From the NCBI GenBank assembly GCA_036401755.1, contig DASWUD010000121.1, forward strand, positions 1 to 7,726: a stretch of 7,726 nt of DNA, read 5' to 3'. A program made the translations under genes and the position numbers. Shown piece by piece: positions 5,469-7,726 of the stretch. The notes under the pieces are model-generated. The model was not told where the DNA came from. It was given only the letters and a program-made list of their open reading frames with translations, and made no database searches. This stretch comes from DASWUD01 sp036401755 (lineage in GTDB: Bacteria > Pseudomonadota > Gammaproteobacteria > Thiohalomonadales > Thiohalomonadaceae). Each line of letters begins with the position of its first letter. Positions within the stretch are counted from its first letter, which is position 1.

Positions 5469-6461
5469 ATGACCCAGCGCACCATCGAAAAGCTCGACTC
5501 CCCCTATCCACCGCCGCTTGCCAAGGCGCTGCTGAAACCGCGCCACTGGCCCACCTGGATCGGCCTCGGCCTGCTCTGGCTACTCACCAAACTGCCGCGC
5601 GGTATTCGTGCCGCACTCGGTGACTGGCTCGGTACACAAACCTACCAACGCAACCGCAAACGGCTCGCCATCGTGCGCACCAACTTGGCGTGGTGTTATC
5701 CGGAGAAGAGTGAGGAGGAGCGCGAGGCACTGGCGCGCAGCTACTTCCGCAACATGGCCCATGCCATGCTCGAATACGGTTTTCTCTGGTGGGGCAGTGA
5801 ACGTGCCTTGAACAAGCGCCTGGTGCTGGAGGGTGAAGAGCATGTTCGCGAGCTGTTCGAGTCCGGCAAACCGATCATCCTGCTCACCTGTCACCATGTC
5901 GCGCTCGATGCCGCGGGCATCGCCTACAACCGCAAATATCCGGTGGTGAGCATCTTCAAGGAGGTGCGCGATCCGCTGATCGGCTGGTTCATGGCCAACG
6001 GCCGCAACCGCTTCGGCGGCGTCATCTACGAACGCAGCGACAACCTGCGCCCGCTGATCCGCGCCACCAAAAAAGGCTACGCCCTCTACTACCTGCCCGA
6101 CGAGGATTTCGGCCCGGAGAAATCGGTGTTCGCCCCGTTCTTCAATATCGAAACCGCCACCATCCCGGCCCTGTCACGCCTCACCAAGATGTGCAACGCC
6201 GTAGTCGTCCCCTACATGGCCTACTACGACCCCGACAGCGGCCACTACCGCGCACGCCTGTTCGAGCCGCTGCAAAATTTCCCCAGCGGTGACGAAGTGG
6301 CCGACGCTGCACGCATGAACGAAGCGCTGGAAATGATGATCCGCATCCAACCCGATCAATACATGTGGTCGATGCGCATCTTCCAAACCCGCCCCAACGG
6401 CGCACCGCCCCCCTACGAAATGAAGGGCAAAGCGGGCTCGGGACATCGCGAGCAACCGTAA
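5469..6461 (+). CDS. LpxL/HtrB-type lipid A biosynthesis acyltransferase
   Basis: This 330-residue protein resembles the late lipid A acyltransferases, inner-membrane enzymes that transfer an acyl chain from acyl-ACP to the lipid A precursor. A hydrophobic segment at about 29-42 would anchor it. The catalytic motif is H142-x4-D147 in LLTCHHVALDAAG. A second signature is LPDEDFGPEKSVFAPFF starting at L209, parallel to the APDHDYGP block of E. coli LpxL. The C-terminal part (PDQYMWSMRIFQTRP) matches the family's end. It is slightly longer than E. coli LpxL (306 residues), with extra residues at both ends. It follows fructosamine kinase by 21 bp. Whether it is the lauroyl (LpxL), myristoyl (LpxM) or another acyl transferase cannot be told from sequence. 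Confidence 0.9.
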   Translation: MTQRTIEKLDSPYPPPLAKALLKPRHWPTWIGLGLLWLLTKLPRGIRAALGDWLGTQTYQRNRKRLAIVRTNLAWCYPEKSEEEREALARSYFRNMAHAMLEYGFLWWGSERALNKRLVLEGEEHVRELFESGKPIILLTCHHVALDAAGIAYNRKYPVVSIFKEVRDPLIGWFMANGRNRFGGVIYERSDNLRPLIRATKKGYALYYLPDEDFGPEKSVFAPFFNIETATIPALSRLTKMCNAVVVPYMAYYDPDSGHYRARLFEPLQNFPSGDEVADAARMNEALEMMIRIQPDQYMWSMRIFQTRPNGAPPPYEMKGKAGSGHREQP

Positions 6462-6952
6462 GGGTCGAACCGACAGATGCTACAAAAGGGTTAGCGCGGG
6501 CAGCCCCAAGTCAGTTGACGCATCGCAAATGGTGAACGTACTGTTAATTTTTATTGCCATCGCGTCCCACACCACGCGACAGCCGCCTTGACACTCAATT
6601 GGTCCACTTTCCCTTTTCTGCCTAATACACCCAGGCATAGAATCTGCCCAACAGATAGTAGAAGCTGTTCTACATCATCATCAGACCTGGATTTTTGCCC
6701 TCCAAAACGCGAGGTCGGGCACACCGCTTACCAACCTCCGCCTGATTGTTATATAGTTTGTCCGTCACAAAAAATAGGCTCATGCAAGGCCATTGGCCCC
6801 AGACAAACGGCAAGCAAGGATTGGCATGCAGATGATACGCACCACAAACAACTCGCCCACTCTGACAGACCAGGGCTCACTTCATATCTCAAGTGGTTTC
6901 TATGTTTAGTGGATTAGGCAGAATCTGCCTAGTTCTTTTATCACAGAGTCTG
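6462..6952. other. Gene-poor stretch before the cassette array, with unexplained repeats
   Basis: No convincing gene is seen in this stretch of about 490 bp. An open frame at 6588-6917 (+) has a Cys/Pro/Ser/His-rich composition, a TTG start and no ribosome site, and is probably fortuitous. An 11-bp inverted repeat, TTCTGCCTAAT at 6616-6626 and ATTAGGCAGAA at 6913-6923, brackets about 300 bp. AGAATCTGCC is a direct repeat at 6639-6648 and 6920-6929. TAGGCAGA and TCTGCCTA form a near-perfect 17-bp palindrome at 6915-6931. A stem GTAGAA/TTCTAC lies at 6658-6673. Nothing resembling an integron integrase is present on either strand. Confidence 0.6.
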
Positions 6953-6969
6953 TCTAAACAACGTTAGGT
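6953..6969 (+). other. attI-like integron attachment site (array start)
   Basis: TCTAAACAACGTTAGGT closely parallels the end of class 1 attI (CCTAAAACAAAGTTAGGC as I recall it), with the core GTTAGGT at 6963-6969. The same eight bases GTTAGGTT recur at 7365-7372 as the right box of the attC, which confirms a cassette boundary here. No RYYYAAC partner that would make it an attC was found in the preceding 150 bp. It could still be the right end of a decayed attC. Confidence 0.5.
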
Positions 6970-7365
6970 TGAATAACATGGAAGCAAGAAACTACATTGG
7001 CATAACGCTCGTAGCCATAGGAACAACACTAATTCCAATAGGATGGATGTTTGCGCCAATCCTTACGCTTGTCGGCTTCTTGCTATTTGTTCTTGGTCTA
7101 GTCATTTTTATGACAAAAAAATACATGGAAAAGTCAGAAGAAGTAGGGGTTGGTGGCTGCGGTAAAGAGAGGCATGGCCCATGTGTACCAACAGATATAC
7201 ATGATCACTCTGGGTGGGGGCGTGGGGGCAGAAGCGAAGGATGGTCTTCCTCTGATTCAGGTGCTGATGGAGGTGGTGGAGATTGAAACAACCTAACAAG
7301 CGCATCAAGCTCGCTCACTCTCGTTCGCTGGGACGCCGCTACCGCGGCGCCCCTTATGCTGGTCG
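6964..7365 (+). mobile_element. Integron gene cassette 1 (402 bp)
   Basis: The segment runs from the first T of the core site at 6963-6969 to the G of the attC right box at 7365. It carries one gene and ends in a complete attC. The two core sites are identical (GTTAGGTT), as expected for two successive insertions at the same kind of site. Base composition of the gene is less GC-rich than the chromosomal genes to the left. Cassette genes are normally read from an upstream promoter near attI. Confidence 0.75.
6978..7286 (+). CDS. Cassette-borne small membrane protein with Gly/Ser/Asp-rich tail
   Basis: This 102-residue protein has two hydrophobic helices (about 7-24 and 27-45) joined by a tight MFAP turn, followed by TKKYMEK. 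A hydrophilic tail (about 46-102) is rich in Gly, Ser, Asp and His and ends SDSGADGGGGD, with two isolated Cys residues. The positive residues after helix 2 suggest both ends are cytoplasmic. No family is recognised. The ATG at 6978 is preferred; a TTG at 6969 overlaps the integron core site and would add three residues. The only ribosome-site-like bases are the AGG of that core site, 9 nt before the ATG, an arrangement common in cassettes. The stop lies 4 bp before the attC left box. Function unknown. Confidence 0.75.
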   Translation: MEARNYIGITLVAIGTTLIPIGWMFAPILTLVGFLLFVLGLVIFMTKKYMEKSEEVGVGGCGKERHGPCVPTDIHDHSGWGRGGRSEGWSSSDSGADGGGGD

Positions 7366-7371
7366 TTAGGT
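7291..7371 (+). repeat. attC recombination site
   Basis: The left box ACCTAAC (7291-7297) and right box GTTAGGT (7365-7371) are perfectly complementary. Inside, GCAT plus AAG (7302-7305 and 7307-7309) pair with CTTATGC (7353-7359), leaving C7306 bulged. This is the extrahelical base, a G on the recombining bottom strand, that directs integrase polarity. The apical part includes a CGCCGC / GCGGCG stem at 7334-7349. All key elements of an 81-bp attC are therefore present. Confidence 0.9.
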
Positions 7372-7401
7372 TTTTTCTTATCAACTAGGGGAGGTTTCGT
7401 T

Positions 7402-7701
7402 GTGAGCGAAGTTCAAGATTGCTTGTGTCCATTGTGCAAGTCGGCGGCCAAAGTTCAGCACCACCCCTTTAAGCACTCTAGTCATTACATCTGCCCATCG
7501 TGCAGAGAACTCGTAATCAAACAAAGCGCGGAGTCATGGCTTCACGAGACAACCAAAGAGGCTAGACAACGCTTTTCGGAGGCATCAAAGAAGTGTTTAG
7601 AGGGCAACGTGTTCTTCATTTCCCGATCTTCCGTCACTGGCGCTGACACCGCTTCGGTTACAGGAGAGTGCCTGCCACTTGTTGAGGCTCTACGTCGGTG
7701 A
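7402..7701 (+). CDS. Cassette-borne zinc-ribbon hypothetical protein
   Basis: This 99-residue protein begins with a zinc-ribbon-like pair of knuckles, C9-P-L-C12 and C31-P-S-C34, separated by 18 residues rich in His and Lys (HHPFKHSSH). A charged helix (about 42-65) and a short C-terminal segment follow. No larger family is recognised; the zinc site suggests nucleic acid or protein binding, but that is an inference. The GTG at 7402 is chosen because GGGGAGG lies 7 nt upstream. The gene starts 30 bp after the attC, in the orientation of cassette 1, so it is the second cassette. Its own attC is not seen in the last 25 bases and must lie beyond the window. Confidence 0.75.
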   Translation: MSEVQDCLCPLCKSAAKVQHHPFKHSSHYICPSCRELVIKQSAESWLHETTKEARQRFSEASKKCLEGNVFFISRSSVTGADTASVTGECLPLVEALRR

Positions 7702-7726
7702 GTTCTGGTGGGTAGTTCACTTATGC

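Noticed and set aside
6464..6490. Intrinsic terminator after the acyltransferase gene
   Set aside because: Only a 4-bp GTCG/CGAC stem is present and no T-run follows.
6646..6720. Possible attC from GCCCAAC (6646-6652) to GTCGGGC (6714-6720)
   Set aside because: The right box lacks the required GTT and the inner arms are not complementary, so no attC fold forms.
6588..6917. Open frame of 109 codons on the plus strand before the cassette array
   Set aside because: It has a TTG start without a ribosome site, a composition rich in Cys, Pro, Ser and His with no domain pattern, and overlaps the repeat-framed segment. Probably a chance frame.

Overview
The window looks like a chromosomal segment of a GC-rich Gram-negative bacterium, most likely a gammaproteobacterium. 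The evidence is a lipid A acyltransferase of the LpxL/HtrB type, a UbiA-family membrane protein, strong GGAGG-type ribosome binding sites, E. coli-type DnaA boxes, and a lower-GC integron-like cassette region at the right end. The genus cannot be read from the sequence.

Left to right: (1) 13-846 (+) is a UbiA-family prenyltransferase-like membrane protein that has lost nearly all the metal-binding aspartates. (2) 890-941 is a 52-bp element that is almost all terminal inverted repeat, bracketed by a TTTA duplication. It looks like a tiny MITE between two convergent genes. (3) 952-4010 (-) is a run of five genes, transcribed in the order rubrerythrin, two-cluster Fe-S/CCG protein, 68-residue acidic protein, encapsulated-ferritin-like (EncFtn) protein, DUF3501 protein. 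The core rubrerythrin / Fe-S / DUF3501 set is a recurrent combination and reads as a peroxide or iron-handling redox module. The EncFtn protein is present without an encapsulin shell gene in the window and without a cargo peptide. The 68-residue gene is framed by integron-like core sites, as if inserted into the operon as a gene cassette. (4) 4011-4568 is a divergent intergenic region. It holds a palindromic operator candidate, a cluster of DnaA boxes with an AT-rich stretch and an IHF-like site, and a TATAAT promoter for the rightward genes. (5) 4569-6461 (+) is a two-gene operon of fructosamine kinase (repair of glycated protein) and an LpxL-like acyltransferase (lipid A late acylation). (6) 6462-6962 has no convincing gene but carries unexplained inverted repeats. 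(7) 6953-7726 is the start of an integron cassette array: an attI-like site, a complete cassette (small two-helix membrane protein plus a textbook attC), then a second cassette with a zinc-ribbon protein whose attC lies beyond the window. No integron integrase gene is visible.

The strongest leads are the encapsulin-free EncFtn inside a rubrerythrin/Fe-S/DUF3501 operon, the possible off-array cassette inside that operon, the DnaA-box cluster, the cassette array lacking an adjacent integrase, and the apparently catalytically dead UbiA homologue. All family calls are from recognition of motifs by eye; no database search was run.
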